Below are positions 12,640 to 24,419 of a stretch of DNA of 64,000 nt, piece by piece. A program made the position numbers and the translations under genes. Positions within the stretch are counted from its first letter, which is position 1; every line of letters starts with the position of its first letter. Origin of the DNA: Cerioporus squamosus (Eukaryota; Basidiomycota; Agaricomycetes; Polyporales; Polyporaceae); assembly GCA_022592435.1 (NCBI GenBank), contig JABYQS010000032.1, positions 62,001-126,000 of the forward strand. Reading direction: 5' to 3'. The notes beneath the pieces were generated by a model. The model was not told the origin of the DNA and did no database searches. It worked only from the letters and a program-made list of their open reading frames with translations.

Positions 12640-14061
12640 ATGGACGACTCTCTGAAACTCTCTGTCAACGACGGCGGCTGGGAGAAGGTACGACAACCGA
12701 CCGTTCTTCTCCGCCAAAGCGCTGATCTTCCCTACTCCCGGATTCATGACAGGGCGCCTCAGGAGCACTGCTGCGTACCAAGAAGAACGGTGGCATCTCC
12801 GTATTGTATCCCCGGAAGCCACGGCAAGTGCAGGTGTCTGGAAGGACTACGCACGCGCGTGCCATTCGCACTCAAGCTGTTCTCGACTACCATGCGCAGA
12901 AGGTATGTCTTCGCGCTAACACCTTTCGGGTTGTATACACTTTACTGATGAAGACGGTGGCAGAACATGAGACCTCGGAAGATGGCCGACAGACCTGTCA
13001 ATCACCACGACGCCGCCTCAGGCTTCGCTTCCTCCCAGAACGGGAATCCCTCGCTCATCCAGTACTCATCCGAGCTATCAGCCTCCGGTCCACAGAGCTC
13101 TGTCGCAAGCTTCGCTCATTCATACCCTGGGACGCCGGCAGACATGACCATGCAGTACCCTGCAGACCCTCGCCGTCTTCAACATGCCGCTCCGCCGGCG
13201 TCCTTAGGCTCCGCCAGCGCTCCAGCGCATTCGCAGAGCTCCGTCGCAAGCTTCGCTCATCCACACCATGCGACGCCCGCAGACGGGACAACACACTATC
13301 CTGCCGACCCTCGTCATCTGCACGCTGCAGCACCGCCGCCGTCCATCACGGCTGTGGATGTAATTGCGCAACACTCAGCCGATTCCCCTCGTACTGTCTC
13401 GTATAACTACTCCCAACAGGGGCCCTACTACCAGCAAGGGCCCGCTGGTCCCCTTACAGCATTCACGTCAGAGGCCCCTGCAACGTCTACAGACGGGCCC
13501 GCACAGTACTCTGCCGACCATCAGGCTGGACAGGTTCACTCTCCCCAACCACCGCCACCGCCACCTACAACGTCTGTTAATGTCCCCTCGCTGTACGCCG
13601 TCGACAGGGACGTTCGTGCTTACCAACAGCCGTCTACGACATCCGCAAGTATACCTACGCAGAGTGCGGTCGACGCACTCCGTGTCCAGTCCTACCCTCC
13701 ACAGCCTTCTGTGACGTCCGCGAATGGGCCCGCACAGGGCCCAGTCGAAGGCCGAGTTCAGTTTCCCTCGCGCCCGCCCCCGATGACGACCGCGACCACT
13801 TCCACACAGTCTTGCGAAGACGCCTACCTTCTCAGTGGAGAGAATCGCGGGCCATCCTTCCCGCAGTCGCAGTCGTCCGCTCCAGCGCAATGGTCGGGCC
13901 ATGGTGTCGTCCCGTCCATGACAACCATCGTCGCTCATTCCGGACCGCCTCTGTCTGAAGGCAATTCTCTGGCCGGCGATGCTTCCCACATCCGCCATCA
14001 CAGCTCCATCTGGCAGCAGGTGCGTGGAGTCTCGCACTCTCAGAATCGTCAGATTGGTTGA
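12640..14061 (+). CDS. Proline-rich, internally repetitive protein
   Basis: Three exons, 12640-12687, 12834-12902 and 12964-14061, join in phase to give 404 residues. The start ATG follows a pyrimidine-rich leader and opens MDDSLKLSVNDGGWEK before a gtacga donor. The last exon is a long Pro/Ser/Ala/Tyr-rich region. It contains two clear tandem copies of a roughly 35-residue unit (SSVASFAH...TPAD...YPADPR...AAPP), followed by several degenerate copies centred on YxxD and P-rich runs. No globular domain is seen, which suggests a disordered scaffold, wall-associated or regulatory protein; the function is unknown. The 146-bp first intron is long for this window and could hide another small exon. 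Confidence 0.6.
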
Positions 14062-16199
14062 CCGCGCTGTTGTGATAGTGGCAAGACAGTGCCTCGACAT
14101 CCCATATGTTCCCTTCTGACCCAGCATACGCCTCTAATCCCCAGTTGACGTCACAGTACGCGTAGCGGGTACGCCGCGAGGCGCCTTGTTGTTCCTTAGA
14201 CCCATTTGTGAACCTGTATACGTATCGCGTCTCGGAAATGATTCAACGTCTGCATCTACATACATCGTGGCACCCTGTGGTATCTAGCACCTCTCCCCCC
14301 GCGCCAGTATCGGCCCTGCATAGTTTGTCCGTTCATGCTACGTGCCATCCAGGTCGTGATCGTGAGGGAACCTATCCCAGTTTCGCTGGTGAGTTGATCT
14401 CGTGATCACCGGCGCTGTGTGTCAAGTAAGCGAATATATGCGGACAGGAGAGCGGGCTTCCACTGCAGTACAGGATGTGCACGTTGTCTTGCGCGATCGA
14501 CCAGCCCACGGAGTCCTTGGTCATTTCGGACCCGTCTATGCACCGCACCTTAGGCAGCGGATTCACTAGTGTAGGTGCTCACACTCGCGCGCGCCAATGA
14601 GCGTCTTGTGCAGGGCCGCAATGGAGGGGATATATGTCCCGCGGTCTAACGCCGCGCTGGCGGGGGCAGTAAGATGCAAGCAGAATGTCAGCTTGAACCT
14701 GGTCTTCCGAGTCCACCGACTGTCTGGCTCATCAAAAGATCAAAGTCCGTGCCGAGACTAGAGGGTAGTATACTCACAAGGGGTGCGCAGCCGTTTGGAC
14801 CCGAACTGCATGATCACCTTCGCTGCCCAGTCTGCATGCTCTTGACGGCCTGTGCGAGATGACGCAGCGACCTGTACGCACGCATGGGATGGTTGAACGC
14901 GAGCTGACACGTCGCCCACCGCAGATAGAAGGAGCTACGTACCTTGCTCGTCAAGCTGCAGCTTTGGGAAGCTTCAGAGGAGAGGGTATTCTCAGGCGTC
15001 TGTCAACGCTACGTGAGCCAGCCCGCACTGCGCTGACGAACGGATATCAGCGCTAGTAGCCTGGGCTCCGACTGACGGCAGTCTGTTCTAGATGTCGGTC
15101 ACAGCTTCAACCGCAGTGACTAACCTGCGACAAGGAGCGGTAGTCGACCATTAATACAACGCGTAGCTATACGCACAACGTGCCTAACTCACCCCTAGGA
15201 GGACAATCTCGGTGTAGAAACGCGCCAACGTGTCGGACATCGACGTGCCGTCTGTGGGGAACATGTTGAAGCGAGCTCTTGATGTGCTGGTGCGCTGCAC
15301 GTCTGATGCGGAAGCCAAACAGGTCAGTCGAGAGGCGGGAGAGGAACAGTCGGACTTGGGTGCTTACCACAGAGAAGCGCGTTCAGTCTATCAACTGGCA
15401 AGATACCGAAATTGGAGAACAGCGTACGGGGACGACTATCCATGGGATGGTGGAGGATGGTGGCTCCCTACACTCGACAGCGGATTATCAAAGTCTGTCG
15501 GTGACGAGGGTGCGTGGAGGGCGGGGGTACTCGACGTCGCGACAATGGCCTCAAGGTGTTCGCGGATGGAGAACGGCCCCCCCCCCTGCAACGTACCTAT
15601 GACTGCAACTCAAAGCACTTACCGACCGACACACTGCGCACCGCAGTGGGCCGCCACCGGATGCCGTCGAGCTCCTAGCCAAGTCTGCGAGATTGTCGGA
15701 GCATGTCACCGCTCTCGTCCACACTGACGACTCGGGGTATTGGCAATACATTCCGTCTCGTTCAACCCATACCGAGGACTCCTCGCGCCGAGAGATCTAG
15801 GTTCTCATTGTTTCCCTCCGCCCCCCAGCTTAGGATGCTCCGTCGCGAAGTCCAATCCATGCGGTCTGCTACATTCCTCCAATTCTCGGAGTGCTCTAGC
15901 GGCATGCCATGGATGTCGTCCAGGGCCGTGTCCCCGCCTATGTACACCTCCACAGAGGCGTTCACGCCGCGGGACACCCGTCACATATCCCATGCCCACA
16001 CCTGATGCAGCTCGCCATGTCCACGCGAAACATCCTACACATCAGACTCACAAAACCCACCACGCCCTCCCCGAGTACGAACCCGCTCGCGATGATGACG
16101 AGCGTGATTTGGCGCCCGATGGCGAATGCGACGCCGGAGAGGATACATTTGGCATGGGGCCAGCTGGAGCGAGTGGCGTGCGCCTTCAGCGGAGCAGGC
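14062..16199. other. No supported gene
   Basis: ORFs up to 165 codons occur on the plus strand (for example 15230-15727), but none has a recognisable domain or a conserved exon pattern. A short poly-C run lies near 15580. The 3' part adjoins the nucleoporin relic and may contain its decayed C-terminal end. Confidence 0.3.
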
Positions 16200-16995
16200 G
16201 CGCGAGGCCGAGCCTAGAGGTACGCGGTCGGCGCAGGGAAGGATGGACCTGGGATCTCGTATGCGCGCTGGTAGAGCATGGCAGAAAACCCGTCGCCATA
16301 CATTGTGGGGTATACTGTGGCTGCGGAGCGGCGGAAGACAGCTTGCGCTCGATTTGCTGGAAACAGAGAGAAGCACGATCAGTTCCGTTCGCGACGGGAA
16401 GAGTCGGCGACGAGTCGCAAACCAAACGCACCTCTAACGTTGCCTTGTACCACCTGAGCCGCCCGCGCATCTGCTCCGTGACGCGGTTGAGAAACTCAAG
16501 CGGGAAGTTCGCAAGCCTTCGACGATGCGCGTCGCGATGATCGTATCCTGCACTGCCTGGTCGACCTTATGCTTCAGGTCTCTGGTGTGCTGGACGTCGT
16601 CGCGCAGCACTGCGATAGCGCCGGCGAGCTCCTGCAAATCGCGTTCAGGATGGGTTCAGCTCCGGTTGTTGAAAGAGGGGATGATGTTCGGCCAGGAGCG
16701 TACCTTCTGGACGTTCCGGATCTCCTCCTGGCCCTTCAGAGCCTCGTCGCCAAGTTTCTGTGCTTCAAGGTGTTGCAAATCTGAACACGTCCTTGGATAA
16801 GGGAGCTATGTGGCGGATGCAGGGAGTTGCTGAGCGTAAGTCTGAGAAAGACGTGCATTATCACTCACTCGATGTTCTCGAACGCCCTGTTCGTATCTTC
16901 AGGCAGGTCATTATACTTCGTCGACTTTGTGAACGGTGGTGCGCCTGCTGGCTGTACTACGTACTTCGCGTTGTTTGTAGTGTGGAACGCTATCT
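16200..16995 (-). pseudogene. Relic of Nup49/Nup58-type nucleoporin
   Basis: Reading down the minus strand, the blocks are KSTKYNDLPEDTNRAFEN, then LIQGRVQICN, then QKLGDEALKGQEEIRNVQK, then the block starting ELAGAIAVLRDDVQ, then NFPLEFLNRVTEQM, and IERKLSSAAPQPQYTPQ. This is the conserved coiled-coil region of the central-channel FG nucleoporin Nup49/Nup58; Nup54/57 is the alternative. Introns are still recognisable (gtgagt...catag, gtacgc...ttgcag, gtgcgt...ttccag). The frame changes between VQICN and the following block, and an internal segment is missing after IATRIVEG, again with a frame change. No FG repeats are visible upstream. I infer a non-functional, 5'-truncated copy. Confidence 0.7.
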
Positions 16996-17199
16996 TGTGT
17001 CCCTTTTACGACGTGCACCTTTCGAGTGTTCCTCCGTGCGCGTAAGAGAGAACGACTTGTCCAGCCAAAGCACTGGATGAGACGGGTGGCGAGGGTAGGA
17101 GGAGGAGGAGGAGGGCATCTTGATCGTCTGCCTAGGGGAGACTAGAGGAGGGCAGGACCAACCGCAGTAGACGCGCGACTCACGCGTCAGGCCGGCAGC

Positions 17200-18472
17200 T
17201 GCTTGCACGCGTCCTGCCACTGGTCCTCCTCCTCCCTGCATCCCTCAGCCTCAGCCTCGGTGGTCAAGCTTGTTGCCGTTAACCATCTCCGGCTCGCTGC
17301 GACGCGCTCCACGTGTCTCCCCCAAGACGTCCTGACGGAGAAAGTCATCGACAGAATTAAGACGCGAATATGTTTCGTTGGCGAGCCTCTTGATACGGAC
17401 AACCCGTCCCACCTGATGTCCCCCGGCCCCGGTGACGACCTGGATCTGCCCCCGAGCGACCCAGCAATGTCCGAGTCCGAGTCCTCGCGCGTGTCCGCAG
17501 ACATCGACAGCAACTTCTCCTCGCAACACGCGGTGTCGTCGAGCTACTCCGTCGTCTCACAGTCTCAGCTCGCAGGCGTGGAGCACGGACAATTAGGAAA
17601 GAGCGGCGTCCAGGATCTGGCGACGATGTACAGGACATTCTACCGCAACGGACATTCACATGCGGGTCGATCCCCCGCCGTCACAGCAGACTGGCACCGG
17701 GAGAACTCTGATCATCCCGGCGAACGGGCAGCGGAGATGTTGTTCGAGGGCGGGGATGTGGACGAGAGCAGCGTGGAAGAAGTAATCCTCGACATGCTGC
17801 TGAAGGTACGCGAGCAAACCCTCACATCCACCAGTAACCCCAGTCTCACACTGTTACTTGTCACCGGAGGCACACCGATGCTACCGGGCTTCACCCCGGC
17901 TGCAGGCGGAGCTCACCCGTGCAGTCTCACAAACGTCCAACTCGACCTCATCGTCTGCAGCGCCCTCGCGCGCGGGGAAGCCGCGGCCGGCTGTATACAA
18001 CCGTCATGCAGCGCTGCGACCGCTCCTACCATACTTCGCCATCCTGAGCAATCCCGCGCCGCCGCCTCCTGCAAGTGCAAGTGCCGCTGCGAACGCCGGG
18101 AAGGCACCTGCGTTCACCGCAGCGATGATGGCGTGGGTCGGGGGGTCGCTCGCCGGGTACGTCGTCTGTCTGCTCCGTCGCGCGTGGTTGATCCTTGACT
18201 GACTGATCAACTATATACTCCGTCGTCTTCAGTGCGCTTAGACTGGGGGAGTCGAAGTGCAGCGAGAGGAGGGGGACGAGGCGGAGGCGCAGCCCGACGA
18301 GGACGTCCCGATGGACTCGTCGCCGCCGCAGCCAGGGGCAGGGGTGCGGTCTTCCCCAGCGAAGAACATCCTGTCCGACTGGACGAGGACACCCCTGCCT
18401 GTTGGTGCGCCTCCGGCCCCTCGTCCCCCGGGTGCGGCAGCGGCGTCACCTTCCGTCCAAGTCGCTGGCTAG
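17200..18472 (+). pseudogene. Relic of Arp10-like actin-related protein
   Basis: Blocks in order are VLTEKVIDRIKTRICFVGE, ERAAEMLFEGGDVDESS, LVTGGTPMLPGF, RLQAELTRAV, LLPYFAILSNPAPPP and GKAPAFTAAMMAWVGGS, then an intron (gtacgt...cttcag) and a Pro-rich tail ending PSVQVAG. This matches the C-terminal half of fungal Arp10-type actin-related proteins; in yeast Arp10 is a dynactin pointed-end subunit. The LLVTGG motif corresponds to the conserved actin phosphate-2/adenosine region. Frame breaks occur between IIPG and ERAAE, between LPGF and RLQAEL, and just after the last intron, so the copy cannot give a full product. The N-terminal half is absent: the nucleoporin relic starts about 200 bp upstream on the other strand. 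Confidence 0.7.
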
Positions 18473-19138
18473 CAATCGCTTGGTTGTACATATGGTGGTG
18501 ATGAACACGGACTACATGTCTGCAGTCATACCGTTGTCGTGTGGGATCCCGGAGTGGAGACTCGATGCTCTCCTTGCTGCGTGTGGAAGACGAAAATAGT
18601 CAGTGGTGAATGAAGATTCTTCTGTTTGTTCTCTGCTACCCTACAACAGGCCTCTATAACTATATAGGCAGTACTTTTGCGTTCACATATCCGGGATAAT
18701 TAGTGAAAGGAGAGTGAGCGCAAGGACGAGAGATGAAGGACGAAAGGGGGCAGCCTGCGTGGAACAAGTGACCGGATCTACAACGAATGGACGAACAGCG
18801 GCCAGTATCGGCCAACCAAGAACGGGAGAGTAGCACAACAAGTACAACTGTACAGACAACAGCGCTGGAAACAAAGGCAGGGATAAATAGGACATAGGAT
18901 GTGGTCACGTCGCGTCGTGAAGCTCGAAAGAGCAGGATATGGTATACGGCGATACCGAAGATGAGTTTCCGGGTTATCGCAGAAGTGCAGACTCGGAGGG
19001 GGTGTTGGGTTATGGTGTGGCAGGCTCCCCAAAAACCAAAAGTATGACACAAGAACAAACACAGACGAACAGAGAGTCTACACGAACGCACGAAAGGAAT
19101 AACTTACGCGCGGGCCCCCATCCGTTCAACTATGGATA
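18473..19138. other. Intergenic, no supported gene
   Basis: Overlapping minus-strand ORFs of 70-143 codons are hydrophobic and low in complexity, with no recognisable domain. The region separates the Arp10 relic from the 3' end of the PB1-type gene. I see nothing else in it. Confidence 0.35.
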
Positions 19139-20053
19139 CTAGATGGGCTGCGCATTGAACAACCGGATCGTCATCTTCCCGCCCGCGCACGCAGTGACCG
19201 CCGCGCGCCGCTCCTGCTCCACATACACGTACCGCAGGCTCTGCGGGTTCAGCGTGCCCACACTCGACGCCGAGTTCGAGCGCGGCCGGCCCCGCACCGA
19301 CAGCGCAGCGACGCCCGACGGCTGCGTCGCGGACGGTACCCACCCGATCACGAACGGGCTCGAGAGCTGCACGCCCTCCTGGACCGCGAATTTGTCCCGG
19401 ATGCGGACGCGCACCTCCTGCAAGGGGGCGCTGCGCGGGATGCGCAGGAGGACGAGGCTGTCCTGCAGGATGGCCTTGACTGTCAGGCTCTGCGTCGCTG
19501 TTAATGGGCTGCTTGGCGACGAGCCCGCGAACCCCCTCGTGCTCGTCGTGCTGCCGCTCGTGCTTGGACGCACAGGTGGAGGGGTGCGAGAAGGGACGGG
19601 GTACGTCGGCTCCGAGCATTCCGCTCCTGGCGTGGAGGGCGGGGACCAAGGGAGGTGGAACTGCCCTGGGGGCCTGTTCTGGAAGGGCTTGGGGGAGCGG
19701 TCGGGTGTGCACACTTCCTTGTCGAACGGCTGACCAAGCACTGCGGGCTCGCACTGCGGTGGTGGGGGCGGGGGGGGGGGGCGTCCGGGGCGACTCTTCG
19801 AACTGCATGGACGGCATCGTTGCGTGCATGCTGGGATCTGGCACAACGTCAAAGTCAGCTAAACGTCATGCTCAAGCAGTGATGGATGGAAACACGGGGA
19901 GATTGGCTTGAAACTCAGATCCGCGGCGAGAAGAGGGCCTGCAATGCGATGTGGAGATAACAGGCAACATGATACTTACTCACCGTAGAAGTACGCGTCG
20001 AGGAACTCCTCCTGCTGGTCGTACCAGTCCTCTTGGCCACCAAGGGCTGCCAT
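19139..20053 (-). CDS. PB1-type domain protein, frame broken at a C12 homopolymer
   Basis: Exon 1 (20053-19984) starts MAALGGQEDWYDQQEEF and ends in phase 1. It joins exon 2 (19858-19139) as ...AYFYADFDVVPDPS. Exon 2 then meets a run of 12 C on the coding strand (plus-strand G at 19770-19781). Beyond it the sensible frame is offset by one: a Pro-rich linker, then TVKAILQDSLVLLRIPRS...VRVRIRDKF and a C-terminal KMTIRLF strand, which resembles a PB1 domain with its first-strand Lys. PB1 domains mediate hetero-oligomerisation in scaffolds such as Bem1 and p67phox/NoxR; the assignment to either is uncertain. The shift may be a homopolymer length error or a true mutation. An N-terminal part may be missing. 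Confidence 0.55.
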
Positions 20054-20596
20054 TATGCTTGGTGGTCGCCTGCTTCAAGCGGAAAGCGATCTTCTCAGAG
20101 TTCCGTTCGGATTTGGCGTTAGGCTCCTGTGCAGGTACCCGGAGTCGATGGAAAGATCTGGCTTTGTCGTCCCCGCTTAAAGTCCACACAAGAACCGTTC
20201 GCGAAGCTCGTCGCAGAGGAGTGCCTGGACTGCCTGTCAAAATCCGCACAGGACCAGTTCGCGAAGCTGTTAGCAAACGAGTGTGTGTAACTCGTCTCCG
20301 AGACGCCATAGACGTCCGCCATGATGAGCGGCGGGAAGCGTCGTCGCCCGTGAGAGAAGCTTGAGAACGCAACGGACGATGTGCGAGACGACAAAGATTT
20401 TGTCGGTGTTCGTGGCTCCTTACTGGTGTCGCGCCGTGGCGGGATGACGACAGGTGAGTTCCACAAACGGTGAAGCCGGCCTGGCAGCCGTCTAGCGGGG
20501 ACCGTGACTTGGAGCGGGTGCATCTGTGAAAACGCCTTCATGTAGATCAGTAACGCGTCCTTACACTTGATTTGTGTCCTACTGACCTGAAGAAAC

Positions 20597-21636
20597 CTAG
20601 TCGCCGTCTTCATAAGTCGCGTAATCGTCGTCGCCGTCTTCATCGCCCGAGTCCTGTGAGCCGCTTGGCTTATTGCCTTGGGGAGAGGACGCTCGTCGAT
20701 GTCCTTGCTGGCGCAGGCCGTGGTGACATCGTCCGCTTCCCTGCGGCGGCGTACAGCCGCCTGCTACTGCCGCATGAGAAGGTGAGCGGGGGTTTTTGGT
20801 ACAGGGAAGAAGGTGATACGCACCTGGGCAGACGACGAGCATTCGCTGCCATTTTCCGAGTTCATCAGTTCCTCGACCTGATCTGCCACACAAGGGGTCA
20901 GGCCATTCAAGGCGAATAGCTCACTTCACGTACCCTCCCGACCTAGACTCCGAAACAAAGATGGCGTATGGCTCGCGCGGGTGCGCATCTCCGCCGCGGC
21001 GTATCTTGTCGACTTGCTGCTGAGCGAGCTGGGCAATGCCCTCGCCGAGTTTCCTCGCACCTTCGACCTTCTTACCGTCGTCCTTCGCCGCTATCGTGGC
21101 CCTCTTTCTGTCTGCCTCCGCGCTCAGGCTCACTTCGCCACACGTGCACTTCCAAAGCCCTGCACGGACACCGGAACGCGTGGTCTCGGTGCTGACGCGT
21201 GTATTGTAACAATGAGCGACGAGAGCTGGCACATTGGTGAAGAGAAAAGAATTGGTGTAGTCAGACAACGTTCCGACAACGCTCGAAACCGCCGAGAATA
21301 GTACGTACGTGTCTTCCAGAACGACGGAGTAAGTGCTGAAGTACCTCGTAGCGCGATGGGACAGGTCTCATGCATGCGCAAGATCGAGAGGTGTCGTCTG
21401 CGTGAAAGTACTGTCTCAGCCAGTCGCCACTCTCGACCGCTTCCCTGTACGTAAGCCCAGACTTCCGCTGTGGATGATGATAAATCATACTCACCATCTG
21501 GACCTTGCGCTATGAGTTCCTCGTATGGAAGGGGTGGAACTTCGTTCGCCGCAAGAGCCATCACCCATCTCCAGATTGACCCCCACATGTGCGGCTGCGC
21601 GCGGCCATGATTGACTAGACGTTGGCCGACACCCAT
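20597..21636 (-). CDS. Hypothetical protein with acidic C-terminal tail
   Basis: Five exons join in phase: 21636-21495, 21410-21309, 21225-20934, 20882-20824 and 20766-20597, for 254 residues. The middle contains a charged, probably helical block (KDDGKKVEGARKLGEGIAQL). The C-terminus is strongly acidic (SQDSGDEDGDDDYATYEDGD), as in histone- or nucleic-acid-associated proteins. A short Cys pair (KCTCGE) precedes the helix. The start used is the first ATG in phase; upstream exons cannot be excluded. An alternative frame is open through the 59-bp exon 4 but would not keep the acidic tail. No family is recognised. Confidence 0.5.
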
Positions 21637-22095
21637 TAGGCCGCGAGAGTCCGTTCTTGCGCGTCCGCCAAGATGTGTGCTAAGACGTATTCACGGTGAG
21701 TTCGACCGTTCCGCATCACACACCGTCGTCCGCCTCTCTCTTGCGCCTCAAGCTCCTCTTGCCGTTGTTCGACTGTCCCCACGCCTCCTTTCTGGTGGCC
21801 TCACGCGCGGGTGTTTGGAGTGACGTCCTCCTGTGGGCTTACATGCGTGATGTCAGCACTCGACCCGATCAGAGAACATCTGTACAAACCTCACGCGCAG
21901 TGCGACATAGAGGTCCTCGTAGGCGTGTGTGAGAATGAGCGGAGTGGATGGGACGACATCCGTGTATGTGATGACCTCGAGTTATCAGTTGTGACGTGAT
22001 GCTTGAGGATCGCAAAGGTGAAGTTGCAAGAGCCGTCGCGTAGTCGAGGAGGGCGATAGTATTCTTGGCCTCACTGGCGGAGGCAGATGCCTCAC

Positions 22096-22590
22096 TCAGT
22101 TAATAGCGATGTGAGGAGCGACAGGAGAACACCAAGGGGGGTAGTCCCTGGCGAGCTCTTCGAGCACGGGGTCGGGGTTGTCGGGAGACGGAGGTTTGCG
22201 ACCAAGATATTCGTATGGTGGTGGCATGGATACACGCGGTGAGGGGGAACCAAAGGAGCTCCGCTTTGCAATAGGTACGGAGAACATCCGGATAGTACGC
22301 ACACTACGCCCCTGCGTCCCATAGTCCTCGTCCTGTCCCTGTGTGATCGGCCGTCCGTCATGGCTTTCTGGAATATGTGGCGGACCGCTCGTTCCATGAA
22401 ACACGCATGACGTCTCTTGCAGACTGTAGTACGTGTCCACCAGATTGAAATTTGCCGGGGACGTCGGTGCGGTAGCGAAGATGATTTTAGAATATACGCG
22501 CCCAGTCTGGGGTAGAGGCAGGACGTATGCAAGAAGTGAGGCAACTACTGTGACGCAAGGAGCTCGAGCGTGTTGGGGTGTTGAAGACAT
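22096..22590 (-). CDS. Hypothetical protein with possible N-terminal hydrophobic segment
   Basis: A single open frame of about 164 codons runs from the ATG at 22590. The first 40 residues include a hydrophobic run (CVTVVASLLAYVLPLP) that could be a weak signal or membrane anchor, or could instead be a misread 5' intron. The rest is Pro/Ser-rich and ends APHIAIN. No recognisable domain or partner exon was found. Confidence 0.4.
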   Translation of the reverse strand: MSSTPQHARAPCVTVVASLLAYVLPLPQTGRVYSKIIFATAPTSPANFNLVDTYYSLQETSCVFHGTSGPPHIPESHDGRPITQGQDEDYGTQGRSVRTIRMFSVPIAKRSSFGSPSPRVSMPPPYEYLGRKPPSPDNPDPVLEELARDYPPWCSPVAPHIAIN

Positions 22591-22639
22591 ATATGATGTG
22601 GGCAGCGCGAATCGGACCAAAGCAGACTCTGAGTAGCAC

Positions 22640-23365
22640 AGAGAGTGTGTGTGTTGGTATCGATCGACATACTTATGGAAGCGCGACGCGATGTCTACGC
22701 GGATGGGGCCGTACCCGGCCCGTACTCTGCCGACACCTTGCCACTACTTCATCGGCATCGCGACGGGCGGACTCTCTACTTTGAGGTTTTGACTGACTCG
22801 TCCTCTGCTCTTTACCATGCACTGTTCGCGACGTGTCCTACCAATGTTCATGACGACCACGCAGCAACAGCAGTTAACTCTATCTCTGACCGTCAATTTG
22901 TCAGTGACTAGCCGTCGTATTCCTCCTGCAACGTGACGAACCTGTTGCCTTCAGCCTACCGTGATTCTGAAGCGTTTGACGCATCAGGGCATGCGACTGC
23001 AAGCATATGGTTCCTGGCGGACGCGACGAAGTGGCTGCGGAGGAAAGATCGCATGTAATGGCATCTAGCTCGCTCCCTGCTCTGTTGTATTCGTCATCTG
23101 GTATGACCTATGTCGCCCGCGCCGCCGGCGACCACCTCGTAAGACTCGACCCGCGTCTGCATTTTTATGCATCGTAGAGTGAAGTGAACGCATACATGTC
23201 TTTACAAGTCATACAGGTAACCCGTCCAAGCACCCTGGATTACTGAGGAAGTCGCCAACGATGCAACATGTGAGGCGCGGGGTATTGGACGAGTTTTTTC
23301 TTCCCTCTAGTAACCTGATTCGCCTGAGAGTGGTTGAGTCATCATGGTGCTAGGTATAGCTAGAT
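22640..23365. other. No supported gene
   Basis: Only short ORFs occur here. A brief plus-strand 88-codon frame has no motif and no splice partners. I see no repeats or structured elements. Confidence 0.4.
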
Positions 23366-24285
23366 TCAGATATCAAGACTGACCTCCAGAAATCTCAACC
23401 GAAACTTAGAGGCACCTGGTTTGCGACGATCACGGGCAGGCGTCGTCGGACTGCCCAACTTACCTGTCGCTGGCTCCACCGAAGTATGTTTATGAGCTCC
23501 CGGGCCACGTCGCCGGCTAGAAACCTTTTGAGAGTATGTAGGTATTAGCGATCGCAAACGGGCTAAGAGTATGCCGACTTGAGATGGAACACGCACCGGC
23601 GGCGTTCTTGGGTGTGGGGAACTGCTACCGGAGGCGACAGGCGATCCCGATTTGTGGGGCGTCACTGCACCAACATTGTTGGGAGCGTGAGTCAATGGCG
23701 CGACGAGGTGGGAGTTGGGATATATGCCGGTATCGTGATTTAAGTATTCATGCGATCGGTGCGAAGCTGGAAGCAGACTAGAGCAGCGAAATGCGTGATC
23801 GAACTGAGATTCCTGACAGAGGGCCTTGCGTTGAGCGATGATTGACTTATACCGCGGCACAATCCCGTACCTGCATCGTGGAGGGTACCTTGAGATCGGA
23901 GGGCGATGGGTCGGTATGATCCAGCGAATCATGAGCCGAGTCTCTTCGGAACACGTCACTCATCTGTGACGAATCCACCACGTTAAGATATAAACCACTA
24001 CTAGCGAGGGAAATTGTCCTTACCATTGCCGCTCGAGTCAGGCCGGCAACGTCGTGACCCGCCTGTTCGGAATAGTCTGTCGCAGTCGTCTGCTGCGGTC
24101 GAGCAAAGGCTCCAAAGGTAATTCGCAAAGGTTCGCCGTCCGTATCTCGTATTATACACCACGCCTGGTTACCCTGGGAAGTGTGCCGGATGTCAGAAAC
24201 GGTGCGAGGCTGAACTCGGAGGTAGAAATCTAGGATGTCACCTGAAAGACAGTTGTTCGGCTCCCCGTTGGCTGTGTAGCTGCAC
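23366..24285 (-). CDS. Hypothetical multi-exon protein
   Basis: Three consecutive exons join in phase: one ending at 24024 (open upstream to about 24285), then 23963-23889, then 23812-23366. The first block reads DGEPLRITFGAFARP within a mixed-composition segment preceded by DILDFYLRVQPRTVSDI. The second is MSDVFRRDSAHDSLDHTDPS, and the third is a Ser/Pro-rich, basic region ending SLDI. Donors (gtaagg, gtaccc) and acceptors (gtcacag, ctgtcag) are good. The 5' end was not found. A possible further intron near the end (gtaagttggg) could be retained or removed. No known family is recognised; the C-terminal half is probably disordered. Confidence 0.45.
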
Positions 24286-24419
24286 GGCCCAATTCTTCAT
24301 ACATGGCTTATAGAGTTATGGAAGGTTGAAGGCAGATGCTGATAGAGTCGATTCGTAGAGCGAACCCAAGCCTGAGCTGGTACCGGTTTTGTTGTTTGTG
24401 CCGTCCAGTGGCGTGTGAG

